Of a stretch of 64,000 nt of DNA, positions 16,300 to 25,600 are shown one piece after another. The stretch's first letter is position 1. Every line of letters starts with the position of its first letter. The DNA is from Nocardia stercoris (lineage in GTDB: Bacteria > Actinomycetota > Actinomycetes > Mycobacteriales > Mycobacteriaceae). The position numbers and the translations under genes are program-made. Under the pieces are notes generated by a model, which saw only the letters and a program-made list of their open reading frames with translations, did not search any database and was not told the origin of the DNA. Location: contig NZ_RFFH01000004.1 in assembly GCF_003696265.1 (NCBI RefSeq), positions 186,001 through 250,000 of the forward strand, written 5' to 3'.

Positions 16300-19029
16300 T
16301 TAGAATTGCTGTAGCGACGTCTGCGACCAGCCTGCAGGAAGGGTTCCGGCAAATATCCCTCTATGTATCAACATCTCGGCTGTGTTGAATGCTTCGATAA
16401 AGTTCGACCGATTCACCCACGGCTTTGCTGTAACGTGACGGAACCAATCATCCTCCTGAAATCTGGCCAGGGGTATCTCGTAGAGGTTGCGATTGCCGAG
16501 TATGGCGGATTCTGTTACAGTCCAGTCATTGTCGATGATTTGGAAAATTCTATTCACAGAATCGTTCTGTCCGTTGCGGATTGCCTTCAATCCGGTGAGG
16601 AGTAGGCTTGACAAGTGAGAGAATGTCTGGTCGGGTGCGTATCGCCCTTCGCCTTCCCAGAATGGTGTCGTACGAAGGCGGGCGGCGAGGGATGTGCACA
16701 TGTCGATAAATGATTGACCAGCGGACCACTCTATTTGAACAATTGGATCAAGGTTGCGACGCTCAAGATGTACTGGAATGCAATCTGGTGACCACTCGCT
16801 CGGGTGGGGAATCCTCACGTACGTGGCGGACATGAATTCCAGCGGTGCGCGTACCCCGTATTTGCTAATAATCCCGAGCTCGTCTGCCCTCAGTAAGGCT
16901 CTGGATGCTGTTGAAAAATTCGGGCGATCGCCAGCGGCCGTCAACAATTCGGTGTCAGGCTCCCATTCTTTCCTGAAGCGCTCAGCCAGTAGTTCGGAAA
17001 TGCTGGCTTCAGCCGCGCTACCCGAAGTGTCTTCTACGGCGGTCTCGGGGCTCAAGCCCTTTTCCGTGTAATGATTTGAGATATCACTGATCTGTGGGTC
17101 CCATCGGAATGGTAATGCGCGGTGGCGATCCTCGTCTCCAGGCTTGTGCGGCACTGCTGGGGCGCCCAGTGGTGATAGAATGGCTCCGGGTTCAGATACT
17201 TCTATCGCGAGAGGCAGTTCTAGGGAGTTGACGTGGTCTGTGGCATCACGAAATTCATCCTTAAACTTCCGTAGTTCCGCACGTGACGCCTTACCCGAAG
17301 CGTGTTCGAATTGTTCCCACAGCGCATTCCAGGGCACCCGGGTTTCGCGGTGTATTGTGCGGGAGCATGCTGCAAGCCACAAGTACACATCGATGGTCAG
17401 TAGGGTTTCCCATGGGTGCGTCATCACACGCCAGTCGATTGGCGTTGGGTCATAGACGATTTCGTCGAGGTAATCTACTGACAACTGGATTCTCATGTCC
17501 GGCACCGCGTCTAGTACAGGCGTGGCACCGCTGCCATGCTTAATGTCTATGTGTGACAGCACATTGAGCATGCGTTCGTGCGCGGACCGATTGTTCTTGT
17601 CGGCGACCGTAAGGCGGGTTCCGAAGATCCGCTCGATCTGTTCGAGAAGTTGAGCAATGGTTCCATCTGGTCCGCTGGTGGCGTCTACGCCCGTGGTGGC
17701 GAAGAATCCCTTTTCAGGGTCGGTCGGGTATAGTTCCGCCTCCCCAGTCCGGATTGCCTCACTGCACATCCAGATCACCAGCTGACGTGCCATCAGCCCG
17801 TGTGGAAGCCTCGCGACGATCGCGTTGTTGTCGGCATCCCGGGTGACCCCGGGTTGCATGGTCACTGTCAACGCTCCGTTGTGGCGCCTGAGTAGTGCAC
17901 CCGGATCGGGCGCTTGGCGCGGCCATCCGATGTCGGTGAGCAGACGTGGTGCGTAAAAGGATCTGTCACTGATCTGAGCGAGGTGGAAGGGGTCCGACGG
18001 TTTCGGCGGGCTGGTTGCCACCGGAATCCCTGTGGAGTCGCTGGCGAGGGCCACACTTGCAGCTGCACCTTGCGTCAGTGTGTCTTTCCAGTCGTCCCGG
18101 GCTCGATCCTGATGCTTGTCGGAGTTGTCGCTGATGGTTTTCTCTTGTGGACCGCGGGTGAGCGTTTCGGGTTGGTTTGCTGCCGAGTCATCACCGGCGC
18201 TTGCAGCAGCTGCCTTGTGGTACCACCACTCTGCCGTGTCGAGTTCACCCTGCTCCCCAAGGAGAAAACCGAGCTTATACATGGAGACCACCTCGCCGAG
18301 GTGTGCGTAAGCGCGGAGTGCATGCTCCGACTCTGCTTGCCCGAATAGGCGGATCTGTCCGGCGATGTTGATGTTGCGCCGTTGAGGGCGGGGATGGCCG
18401 TCGCAATGCAAACGCCGGTCGGTTTCCTCGTACAGCGTGTCGAGTGTGCCCCCAGGTGCCGCTGTGGCGGCGTCTAATAGTGCACCGGTGAATGCGGTGT
18501 GGCGGTTTCCCGCTGGCGCGAAGGATGGCTCATTGGCAGAGGATGAGGTGATCGTATAGGTGCCTCGGAGGTCGGTTTGCCCGGCGATCAGGCCAGGTAC
18601 GTCGGCGAGGGCTTCGAATGCGCGGCCGGCGAAACAGCAGTCCAGGATGAGAATTCGTACGCGGGCCGGACTATCGAGGACTTCCTCCCGCAAGACCTCG
18701 AACGGGGTTGTGGTCCAGCGGATGTCGTCCGGGTTGCTACCCGGGACAGTGAGATGGAGGCGTCCGCGGCGGTCCAGAAGCCCGTGCCCGGTGTAGTACA
18801 TCAGTAGCACCTCGGTGGCTGCCCGAGCTGCACGGCCGACCGCGCTGCCGAGGCGCGTGAGGGTCGGGTTCAGCACTATCTCGCATTGCTCGCTGGTGAA
18901 ACCGCCGCCGGTGCCACTAAGAAGCGTGGCCAAGCCTGCGAGGTTCGCCGCGGCCGCGGGGACCGGTGTGAGGTGGTCGTAGCGGCTCGTGCCGATCAAT
19001 ACTGCGCGGGATTGTCCGGCGCCGGTCAC
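16300..19029 (-). CDS. caspase-like protease fused to plasmid RepA-like domain
   Basis: 909 aa from a GTG that overlaps the EACC1 stop (GTGA). Residues about 7-210 form a caspase-like fold: RAVLIGTSRYDHL, the catalytic His in YYTGHG (about 82) and Cys in LILDCCFAG (about 132). A Sel1/TPR-like helical pair follows (about 240-277, MYKLGFLLGEQGELDTAEWW). Residues about 405-610 resemble the plasmid RepA C-terminal replication domain: LPHGLMARQLVIWMCSEAIRT, GTIAQLLEQIERIF, a PIDWRVM..PWETLLTIDVYLWLA stretch, VPWNALWEQF and GAILSP. The last 290 residues are unrecognised. In EACC systems the caspase is the proteolytic effector; the RepA-like part would be a DNA or replication-complex sensor (inference). 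Confidence 0.78.
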   Translation of the reverse strand: MTGAGQSRAVLIGTSRYDHLTPVPAAAANLAGLATLLSGTGGGFTSEQCEIVLNPTLTRLGSAVGRAARAATEVLLMYYTGHGLLDRRGRLHLTVPGSNPDDIRWTTTPFEVLREEVLDSPARVRILILDCCFAGRAFEALADVPGLIAGQTDLRGTYTITSSSANEPSFAPAGNRHTAFTGALLDAATAAPGGTLDTLYEETDRRLHCDGHPRPQRRNINIAGQIRLFGQAESEHALRAYAHLGEVVSMYKLGFLLGEQGELDTAEWWYHKAAAASAGDDSAANQPETLTRGPQEKTISDNSDKHQDRARDDWKDTLTQGAAASVALASDSTGIPVATSPPKPSDPFHLAQISDRSFYAPRLLTDIGWPRQAPDPGALLRRHNGALTVTMQPGVTRDADNNAIVARLPHGLMARQLVIWMCSEAIRTGEAELYPTDPEKGFFATTGVDATSGPDGTIAQLLEQIERIFGTRLTVADKNNRSAHERMLNVLSHIDIKHGSGATPVLDAVPDMRIQLSVDYLDEIVYDPTPIDWRVMTHPWETLLTIDVYLWLAACSRTIHRETRVPWNALWEQFEHASGKASRAELRKFKDEFRDATDHVNSLELPLAIEVSEPGAILSPLGAPAVPHKPGDEDRHRALPFRWDPQISDISNHYTEKGLSPETAVEDTSGSAAEASISELLAERFRKEWEPDTELLTAAGDRPNFSTASRALLRADELGIISKYGVRAPLEFMSATYVRIPHPSEWSPDCIPVHLERRNLDPIVQIEWSAGQSFIDMCTSLAARLRTTPFWEGEGRYAPDQTFSHLSSLLLTGLKAIRNGQNDSVNRIFQIIDNDWTVTESAILGNRNLYEIPLARFQEDDWFRHVTAKPWVNRSNFIEAFNTAEMLIHRGIFAGTLPAGWSQTSLQQF

Positions 19030-19397
19030 GACTGGTCGGCTGGCAGCTCGAGCAGATCCCGCAGTTCCCGCATCACCTGAACGGAATCGACGCGGGCGGC
19101 GTCGATTTCCAGGTGGGCGCCATCGCTGCGGGTGAGTGTGAGTTTCAGGTCGGAGTGGCGGTGGGTCAGCCACGTACGCAGCGATATCGACAGCGCGGAT
19201 GCGATTCCGCCACTGCCAAGAGCCACACCCAAGGCTTCGTATATGCCGTTGCTCATCTGACCTGCGTCGGCGGTGCCGACCAGCGGATGCACTCTGCCGC
19301 GTAGTACGTCATCGTGGACGAACCAGTCCAGCAGCGCCAGCAACTCGTCCGGGCCGGCATCGGTCCGGATCGCCAAGTCCGAATTCCCCTCCGTCAC
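19026..19397 (-). CDS. EACC1 effector-associated component
   Basis: 123-aa protein resembling the effector-associated constant component EACC1, which Aravind and colleagues described beside caspase and other effectors in actinobacterial conflict systems. Visible features: LLALLDWFVHDDVLRGRV, the glycine-rich helix EALGVALGSGGIASALSISLRTWL and the strand LKLTLTRSDGAHLEID. A GTG start at 19397 is listed; a TTG at 19376 behind GGAGGGG is a good alternative. It overlaps the caspase gene by four bases. EACC1 is thought to couple a sensor to its effector; the mechanism is not known. Confidence 0.75.
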   Translation of the reverse strand: MTEGNSDLAIRTDAGPDELLALLDWFVHDDVLRGRVHPLVGTADAGQMSNGIYEALGVALGSGGIASALSISLRTWLTHRHSDLKLTLTRSDGAHLEIDAARVDSVQVMRELRDLLELPADQS

Positions 19398-19718
19398 AGG
19401 AGATATAATGCCCCATCGGAGGCTACGATTCCTACCGATCCGATTTCTTATGTGCGCGTGGAGAAGAGTTCAGGAGCGGGCCACCGGAGGTCGGCGGGTG
19501 GCACCGCGTCGCGTCATGCGTGGTGCGACCCGCTGCATGGGGTGGCGCTTGTCAAGATCGGCACATCGTCCCAGCTCGTAGCTGGTGATCCGCAGACTCT
19601 GCCTCAATGCCGAACCCAGAGACTCGGTGCTAGGGGCGGGCCAATGTTTGCTTGACGCTTGCCCACTGCGATGCGCCTCAGTTAGGCGCAGCCTGCCGCG
19701 TTGTACCCATCCGAGGCT
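19398..19718. other. intergenic region upstream of EACC1
   Basis: About 320 bp between two minus-strand genes; it should contain the EACC1-caspase promoter. No convincing gene or palindrome. Confidence 0.4.
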
Positions 19719-21530
19719 CTACTCCTCAATGTCGGACTCAGCCCACCACGGGTCGTATGTGTGGACGATCGGCTGCGTCACATGGTGGTACCGCAACCCG
19801 AGCGGTCCGCCGGCATTGCCGTCGGGCATGTCAATGAACCACCTCAGGACGTCATCCGACTGGAGGTGTGGTTGTTGGAGAGCTTCGATGAGCGCAGGTG
19901 CTCCTTGGAAGTTGAATGGCTGAGGCAGGGCCAGCCCACCGGCAACTGCATCTTCGACGATGCGTGTGCAGATTGAACGCCAGCGCCCTTGACCCCACCA
20001 GCTGCTGGTGAAGCTGGTCGACCCAGCGATTGTCATCAAGCGCAGCGTGGTGTCGGGGCCGAGAATGTCCATGTCAACCCGGCCCCATTCTTCAAGCTGC
20101 TCCTGCACAGATGATTTCACTGCCGTCCAGCCAGTACCGAACAGCTTGAGAACCGGCTGTCCGTCCGGCAGTTGGAGTCCCGAACCAGTAAGGTCATGCT
20201 GGATCGCCTTCCAGTCGATGCCCTCGAATGGATCGATGTGGGGCAGGATCGCCTGGGTAACAGCAATATTGACTCGGGCCATCAGGACATCGCCGGGGAG
20301 GTGGTGCTCCTCGACGGCGGTTCCATTCCGCCAGCACCACATGGCGATCCCAATGGCCGCGATATCTGGGATGGCGTCTGGGAACACATCGCAGCCGAGC
20401 AACCCGACGATATGGTCGAAGTGGCGGCGCAGATGTGGGTCTGCGGCAATAGATTCCATGAGGGCTTGTGCATCCATTTGCCGGTACGCCATGGCGGGTA
20501 CCAACAGATTCCGTAGCTGGCTTGCGCGGAATTCAACCACGGCATCAACAGCGGCGCCTTCTGCAATTCGGACTCTGGTTGCATCCAGCAGGCCGAGCTG
20601 TCCCGCTTGCCGTTCGATCTCTTTCACTGCGTCATCCCCGTGGAGTGGAGCGGCGACCTCGATCGCCTCATCCAAGACCGAGATGGATTGAGGATGTTCG
20701 CCGCATACGTCTTCGTATGGCGCCCAGGTCATGGCGCAGTCCAGAGGCCGGTACTCCACCGTAAACCATGCGTCTGTGCGGTTCAGGTCAGCGAACAATA
20801 CTGGACCGAATTCTGCATCCCAGTCGGAGTCGTAGGAATCGGGGATATCCCATCCGGACCAGCCAAGTGGACTCAGAAGGTCGACAAGGCGATCAACGTA
20901 CCCATCCCATTCGGTGTCAGTCGGGCGAACGTCTTTACGCGGACCGGACTCGGCTGCGGCGATTTCGCTCTGGATGATCGCTTCGAACCGGCGACGGCGA
21001 AGGGACTCGGCTGATTCACCCTCCTCGCGTACGACTCCGGTGACTTGGTCGAGCCATGCGGAATTGTCGGCAATCTCCTGTTTGCGGCATCGGGCACAGA
21101 GGTAGCGATATGGGTTGCCGAATCTCTCGGCGTACCGGGTCAGTGACCGAACCTCGCCACACATCACGCATGGACCGCGGCTCTTCTTCGGCCACCAGAG
21201 CCACCATTCCCCGCCGTAAGCGCCGGAGTCAGGTACCAGGCCATGCCCGACCAGAGCGGCGGCAAGAGCCTCCAAGTGGCCGTTGTTCCGGTACCGCGCA
21301 GACTCGTACAGCTGATCATGCACTGCGAGAAGCTCTTCACCGGTCGGGGCGTCTTCACTGTTTGCTCGGTGTCGACGCAGAACCCAGACTGCGCGAGCTA
21401 CAGCTTGCACCGTGGACGAATTCGAATCGATCGCCGCCAGGTCGTCTCCAAGCAGAGAACTCGACCGACCTCGGACGATCGCCACAGCCTGCTCAAGGTC
21501 GGACAGTTCGGGACCCGCCGGAGTCTCCAT
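19719..21530 (-). CDS. zinc-ribbon protein of unknown function behind Wadjet
   Basis: 603-aa protein not assigned to a family. After a helical N-terminus it has a four-cysteine zinc-ribbon (CVMC at about 121-124 and CARC at about 145-148, flanking an aromatic stretch). A larger alpha/beta region follows with WDGYVDRLVDLLSPLGW, the acid-rich SYDSDWDAEFG and several Trp-rich segments. It lies 60 bp downstream of jetD on the same strand, so it may be cotranscribed with Wadjet. No nuclease or ATPase motif was identified with confidence. It may be an accessory or a separate defence gene. Confidence 0.6.
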   Translation of the reverse strand: METPAGPELSDLEQAVAIVRGRSSSLLGDDLAAIDSNSSTVQAVARAVWVLRRHRANSEDAPTGEELLAVHDQLYESARYRNNGHLEALAAALVGHGLVPDSGAYGGEWWLWWPKKSRGPCVMCGEVRSLTRYAERFGNPYRYLCARCRKQEIADNSAWLDQVTGVVREEGESAESLRRRRFEAIIQSEIAAAESGPRKDVRPTDTEWDGYVDRLVDLLSPLGWSGWDIPDSYDSDWDAEFGPVLFADLNRTDAWFTVEYRPLDCAMTWAPYEDVCGEHPQSISVLDEAIEVAAPLHGDDAVKEIERQAGQLGLLDATRVRIAEGAAVDAVVEFRASQLRNLLVPAMAYRQMDAQALMESIAADPHLRRHFDHIVGLLGCDVFPDAIPDIAAIGIAMWCWRNGTAVEEHHLPGDVLMARVNIAVTQAILPHIDPFEGIDWKAIQHDLTGSGLQLPDGQPVLKLFGTGWTAVKSSVQEQLEEWGRVDMDILGPDTTLRLMTIAGSTSFTSSWWGQGRWRSICTRIVEDAVAGGLALPQPFNFQGAPALIEALQQPHLQSDDVLRWFIDMPDGNAGGPLGLRYHHVTQPIVHTYDPWWAESDIEE

Positions 21531-21589
21531 GCCTGAAGCCTACCTGCCGAATTCGCAGGCTGTGGTTGGTATACGAAGTCCTGCGATTG

Positions 21590-22612
21590 TCACCGCAGTC
21601 TGTCTATCCATCGGGCGAGAGCAGAGACTGGGACGGCTTCTTGTGCAACCCGACCGTGAGCTGAGCGGATGTGGGCTAGCTGTGACCACAATTCGGGTCC
21701 GAGGAGGCGATCGCCATACACGTTGGACCAATCGACGGTGCCGCGGTCTTGGATGGGGCGGTCGGCCATCGCCGACCACAGGGCTGTGACAGGTCTGACC
21801 GGGACAGCGGTTGATGCGAGGGTCGCGGATTCGGCGATCGCGATCCCGTGAGGGTCGAAATCACCCCAGTACCATGCAGTCCCGGTGACGGGTCCACGAC
21901 CGCCGACGTCAACGCGCAATGAGTCGACTTGGGCCGGAAACGTACGTCCGCTGCCCCAAGCGATGGCGCCGATCGGATGGTTCGTGGCACTGCTCAGGAG
22001 TTCGTTGAGAACCCAGTAGGTGTCGCTGTTTTCGACGATAAGGACGTCGGGGCCATGTCCTGTGACTGCTGCAGGCAGGGGCGGTGGGTAGCGGGTGCAG
22101 GCCAGTAGATCCAGGGTAAGCCGGCCCGAATCGAATAGTGTGGTGCGGGTGAGATCGTCGAGTCTCTTTTCTTTGCCGAGGATTTCGGCGGATCGATAGC
22201 GAACCGGGACGACCGGAATCGAATGATTCGCATGGTGGCCCAGCCAGGTGTTGATCGCGACGAGGTCGGAGAAGAGTTCATCTGACAAGGTGCGTAGTGA
22301 GGCGGCCCAGCCCAGTTCCGCACGCCAGGCGTGTGTCACCCACGGTTTAGACTTCGGAGCCGCGCGACAAGCTGGGACGGTGATGTGGCTGGGCCACGGT
22401 CGTCTCGATGACCGGGCCGGCAACTCGATAGTCTTGTCGTCGGCCAAGATTCGCAGGCACTCCTGCAGATCGTCGGTTTGCTGGGGGCTGCCAACGAGCC
22501 GCGGGGCGGCGGCACACCACAGTCGCCATAACGCGTCGTTCTCGACACGGACAGAGCCCCGGGCAAGGAGTGCGGCTCGTAGCGCCGCGACCTCAGATGC
22601 TCGAACACTCAT
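21590..22612 (-). CDS. jetD: Wadjet JetD, Toprim nuclease subunit (DUF2399/DUF3323 type)
   Basis: 340-aa Wadjet nuclease subunit. The N-terminal part (DUF3323-like) precedes a Toprim domain related to topoisomerase VI: the metal-binding Glu in VLIVENSDTYW (about 194) and the DxD in WYWGDFDPHG (about 251-253) are intact. JetD cuts circular DNA that the SMC-like complex has recognised by loop extrusion, removing plasmids. The start ATG shares a base with the JetC stop (TGATG); a TTG one codon earlier is not needed. Last of the four tightly overlapping jet genes. Confidence 0.9.
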   Translation of the reverse strand: MSVRASEVAALRAALLARGSVRVENDALWRLWCAAAPRLVGSPQQTDDLQECLRILADDKTIELPARSSRRPWPSHITVPACRAAPKSKPWVTHAWRAELGWAASLRTLSDELFSDLVAINTWLGHHANHSIPVVPVRYRSAEILGKEKRLDDLTRTTLFDSGRLTLDLLACTRYPPPLPAAVTGHGPDVLIVENSDTYWVLNELLSSATNHPIGAIAWGSGRTFPAQVDSLRVDVGGRGPVTGTAWYWGDFDPHGIAIAESATLASTAVPVRPVTALWSAMADRPIQDRGTVDWSNVYGDRLLGPELWSQLAHIRSAHGRVAQEAVPVSALARWIDRLR

Positions 22613-25600
22613 CAACGGATCTCGTAAGTGATGGCGTCCAACCAGTTCTGGTTGGAGCGTGGGTCACGCTCTCGCACAATCGATTCCACGACATCGATTC
22701 CGTCGACGATCGTTTCCCGCAGCCTCAGGAACGACAGATTGCGCCGCAGATCGCCGTCGTTGCGCAGTTTGACGATCACCGACCCCGCGCCGGTGAACGC
22801 GGCCTCGACGGCAGGATCGTGGAGGCCGGTCGCGCAGACGAGTTGGACTCCGGTGTGAGCGGCAAGCCGGTGTTGCATCTCGATCAGCGGTTCGGCCGAT
22901 GCCGCGCCGAACGGGTTGTCCAGCAACAGGGTTCCGGCAGGTCGTGCTCCGCCCTGCCGGTGCGCGGAGCGCACACGGGACAAGGCGCAGTAGACCAGGA
23001 CGGCGAGGGTGAGCACTTGACCGCCGGAGAACTCGTGAGGGATCCGGTCCGGCGGGCAGTATGCGACGTGTCCGTCGATGCGCGGTTTGAGGATCTCGAT
23101 CGACCATGCCCCCGCTCGGGATCGGCTGACTACGGTGTCGCGGACAGCGTCTGCGAGCCAGCGTGCCCGCACGTCGGCGGATTTGGCCCGCTTCGGATTA
23201 TCGGCCAGTTCGGTCGACCAGGTGTCGACTCGGTCGGCTAAGCGTGCCATCGCCTCGACGGCGGGTGCCTCCTCGAATCGTATTTTTATCGCGGGATTGT
23301 CCGAGAGGTCCCCGAGGCCGGCGGGGAGTCGCGATGATTGGGAGACCTCACGCAGCATCCGCCGCTGAGTACGGCATAGTGCCAGTAGATCGTCGCACAG
23401 GATATTCCTGTGCACATCGAGCTGTTCCAGATCCGCGCGCGCAGAATCGGTCACGGTCCGAATTCGGCGGGCCAGCACCTGTGCCTCGGCGACGAGGTCA
23501 GCTTCCGGCAAGGACCGGATTCGGATGATGTCGGGCGTCTCCAGGGCGGCAAATCGTGGATCGGCAGCTGTTGCACGAACTTTGGTAACCGCGGTGTGGA
23601 TCGCATCGCGCGCTTCGCGCGCGGCACGATCCCTATCCTGATAGTTCTTGACGTGCGCGCGCATCTCCTCGCGAGCCGTGTCGGACGTCCCGTGGAATAC
23701 CGCAACTGTCGGAATACGTTCGGCGGCCCACATTTCGGTGGTGAGGGTGAATGAGTCGAGGTCTGTCTTTACCTCAGCATGCAATCGCTTGGCTTCTTCA
23801 TGCGCGGTTTCGGCCGCGTCGCGGCGGGTGCGCATCTCGAGGTTGTGGCCCTCGAGCCGCTCGAGCAGCTCGGCAATATCGTCCGAACAGGTTGGCGACC
23901 ATTCGGTCGACGTGAGGTCGATGTAGTTCTGGTGGTCCGGTGACGGAGGCTCCGCATCGGCGAGGTCAGCGCATGCTTTCTCATAGGCCGATCTCGCTCC
24001 CAGATGGGCCAGGTGCACGTGGTCGAACTCCGCTTGGGCACGTAGCTGTGCGTCGGTGAGCGTTGTGGTGGTGCTGGCTTCTATTGTGTCCGAGAGAATC
24101 TCTGCTTGGCGAACAGTGTCGGTGCCGTGGCGTTGGGTCTGGCTCGACGCGCGACTGACGGCCCTGTTGGCGTCCTCGAGTCTGGCCGCCTCGACCATGC
24201 CGTGCTCGGCCTTGGCAAGCTCGTCGCGCAGAGTCTCCCAGCGGGTCCGAAGGATCGCAGGGTTACCTCCGGGGTCGATGCCGGACTCGTCGACTCCGAG
24301 TTCGGCTCGCTCCCGGCGGTAGGCTTCGCAGTCGCTGCGGAGGTTGGCGGCCTGCTGGACCGCCGATTTGTAAGACTCCGCCGCCTGCTCCTTGCAAGCG
24401 GCGGCTTCGTCGCGCATAGACTTCGCGCGGCCGAACCTTGAGTCGATGCCAACTATCGCGGCCTCAGCTTGTTCGGCGTCCTCCCATTGCGTAACCAAGT
24501 CTTTGGCGGCCTTGGCGTGTTCGCCCGCTATGCCGGCGTCGGTGATCAGCTTGCGCTGTTCGGCTCTCGCAGTTGCCGCAAGTGTCCGCAGCCGGCCCTG
24601 GTCGGCGGTAAGACCCGCCACTTCAGCTTCGGCTGCGCGCCGTGCGTCCGCCGCTCGTCGCGCGGCTCCATCCAAGTCCTCTCGCGTGACTGAACCCCAG
24701 CGCCGCACGAACTCACGACACTGGGCCTCACTCGCACGGTATCGTCGCGAGCTCGCGGCCGCCCGCTGCGCTTGCTCGTCGTGCTGTCGCGCCGCGGCTT
24801 CAAGCTCCTGTCGCATCTCGGCGGCCCAGCGTCGGTCCCAGGTCGCTCGATGGGGGATGACGATGTGGCGGAACGGAATCAGTTGCGGCGCGGTCGTCGC
24901 GGTGGTCGGCGGAGTGGTGACGGTCACCGGAGTCCTGGTGTGCAGCTCGCTGTCCAGCAACAGTCGCACCCCGTCGTCGAATCTGTTCCGATCGGAGATC
25001 ACGACCCCGCTCGCAAGTTCCAGGTTGGCGGCGATGAACGGCTCGCGTGCGTCGGCATCGACGATATTGGTTTCGATCCATTGCAACCCCGTGACGGATC
25101 CGATCCCGGCGTTGGTGAGCACGCCGAGTACGTCCAGGACATCCTGTCCGGTCGGTGCCGTACCCGTCAGATCCAGCATGCTGAGTTGGCGATACGCGGC
25201 CTCCGCGGTCGAACCGTGTTCGGTAGCGCGCGCATCAGCAGTGTGTGCGGCATCGGCCGCGAGACCGGCGACCCGGGTTAGTGTCTCGCTGTCGTCCGCT
25301 TCGGCGCCGCCCAGCTCCACGATGGTGGGGTCGGCACCAACCGCGGCGAGGTCGGTGCCGATGGCGTCGGCTCTCGCTGTCGCCGATTGTTCTTGTGCGC
25401 GAAGGGCGATCAGGCTCTGTCCGATACTCACGATGGCGTCACCGAGTTCGTCGAATCGTTGCTCAGCCGCTTGCTCCTGTTGGGCGGCGGCCTCGGCGGC
25501 GCGATTCGCTGTTGCCCAACTATCCTGCCATCGGCTTAGGCATTCGCCTGGGCTCTCGTGCTCATGCAGCCAGCCTGCGGCACCAGCGGTGCTACTGCTC

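Noticed and set aside
16300..19029. True plasmid replication gene
   Set aside because: The RepA-like domain is embedded in a caspase protein coupled to EACC1; no iterons or partition genes are nearby, so a working replicon is not supported.
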